The notes beneath the pieces were generated by a model, which saw only the letters and a program-made list of their open reading frames with translations, was not told where the DNA came from and ran no database searches. The translations under genes were made by a program, and so were the position numbers. 41,179 nucleotides of DNA from JALYXS01 sp051003795 (lineage in GTDB: Bacteria; Acidobacteriota; Terriglobia; Bryobacterales; Bryobacteraceae): assembly GCA_051003795.1 (NCBI GenBank), contig JBPCKZ010000133.1:1-41179 (forward strand), written 5' to 3'. This document shows positions 41,059 through 41,179 of the stretch, in pieces. The number at the start of each line of letters is the position of its first letter. The first letter of the stretch is position 1.

Positions 41059-41179
41059 ATGGAGCGTTCACTCGAATCACTGGAATCCCGCCGCAAGAAG
41101 CTGTACCGGAAACTGGAAGCTCTCGGCGATTTCCGGCGCGGCACCATCTCGGTGAACTATCGGCAGTGCGGCAAGAGCA
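41059..41179 (+). CDS. DUF6788-like protein, N-terminal part (cut by window edge)
   Basis: The frame runs off the right edge after 40 residues, with ESRRKKLYRKLEALGDFRRG and then ISVNYRQCGKS. This matches the start of the DUF6788 group, which continues with a Cys-rich CGKxNCAC-type motif. Members are small proteins often found beside transposase genes; the function is unknown. The ATG at 41059 follows AGAGG by six bases. A -10 box with an overlapping dyad is directly upstream. The family call rests on a short fragment. Confidence 0.65.
   Translation, partial: MERSLESLESRRKKLYRKLEALGDFRRGTISVNYRQCGKS

Overview
The window reads as a GC-rich chromosomal segment from an Acidobacterium, most likely the Solibacteres/Bryobacterales (Terriglobia) group. 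This is an inference from gene content: two Oar-like TonB-dependent receptors with an N-terminal carboxypeptidase-regulatory-like domain, a Tat-exported CRTAC1/ASPIC-UnbV protein with a TPR partner, many secreted proteins of limited family breadth, and frequent 4-nt ATGA overlaps. No rRNA operon is present. The replication-initiation genes dnaA, dnaN and gyrB place the window at or near the chromosomal origin. Both edges carry likely mobile-element pieces: an ISNCY-like transposase start on the left and a DUF6788-type gene start on the right.

Layout: 1-200 is an IS end. 279-6669 holds a plus-strand TonB receptor with a C-terminal frameshift, then a sugar-type ABC ATPase and permease. 6760-6912 is a compact minus-strand unit for a 21-residue lysine-rich peptide with its own promoter, 5' hairpin and terminator. 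7025-9686 (minus) is an efflux adaptor, an ABC ATPase and a DUF29 gene, with a palindromic operator candidate upstream. 9788-11642 (minus) is a three-gene overlapping set around a haem-motif/copper-monooxygenase-like protein. 11689-13969 (minus) is PIN/TRAM-ispD-ispF. 14202-15485 (plus) is a secreted amidohydrolase. 15495-17742 (minus) is a three-gene sugar-type set (Tat-exported isomerase/epimerase, thioesterase, Gfo/Idh/MocA oxidoreductase). 17743-20295 is a scarred accessory zone: a duplicated methyltransferase fragment, a ParDE-like toxin-antitoxin pair, a tRNA-Arg remnant, an intact secreted methyltransferase, and a PIN toxin broken by a stop codon together with its antitoxin.

20303-32404 (minus) is the replication block. 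dnaN and gyrB are adjacent, but dnaA is separated from dnaN by a roughly 7-kb cassette (TonB receptor, CRTAC1, TPR) bounded on both sides by a roughly 93-bp direct repeat. Near-consensus DnaA boxes lie beside the dnaA-proximal copy, so the cassette appears to have been inserted into the dnaA-dnaN/oriC interval.

32712-35564 (plus) starts with tRNA-Gly(GCC), followed closely by a secreted protein, an APS-reductase-type cysH, cysC and a PHP phosphoesterase. 35586-40912 (minus) is a five-gene overlapping set: secreted esterase, PP2C phosphatase and three exported proteins of unknown role.

All assignments come from reading motifs and context. No homology search or skew calculation was run, and percentages are by-eye estimates.
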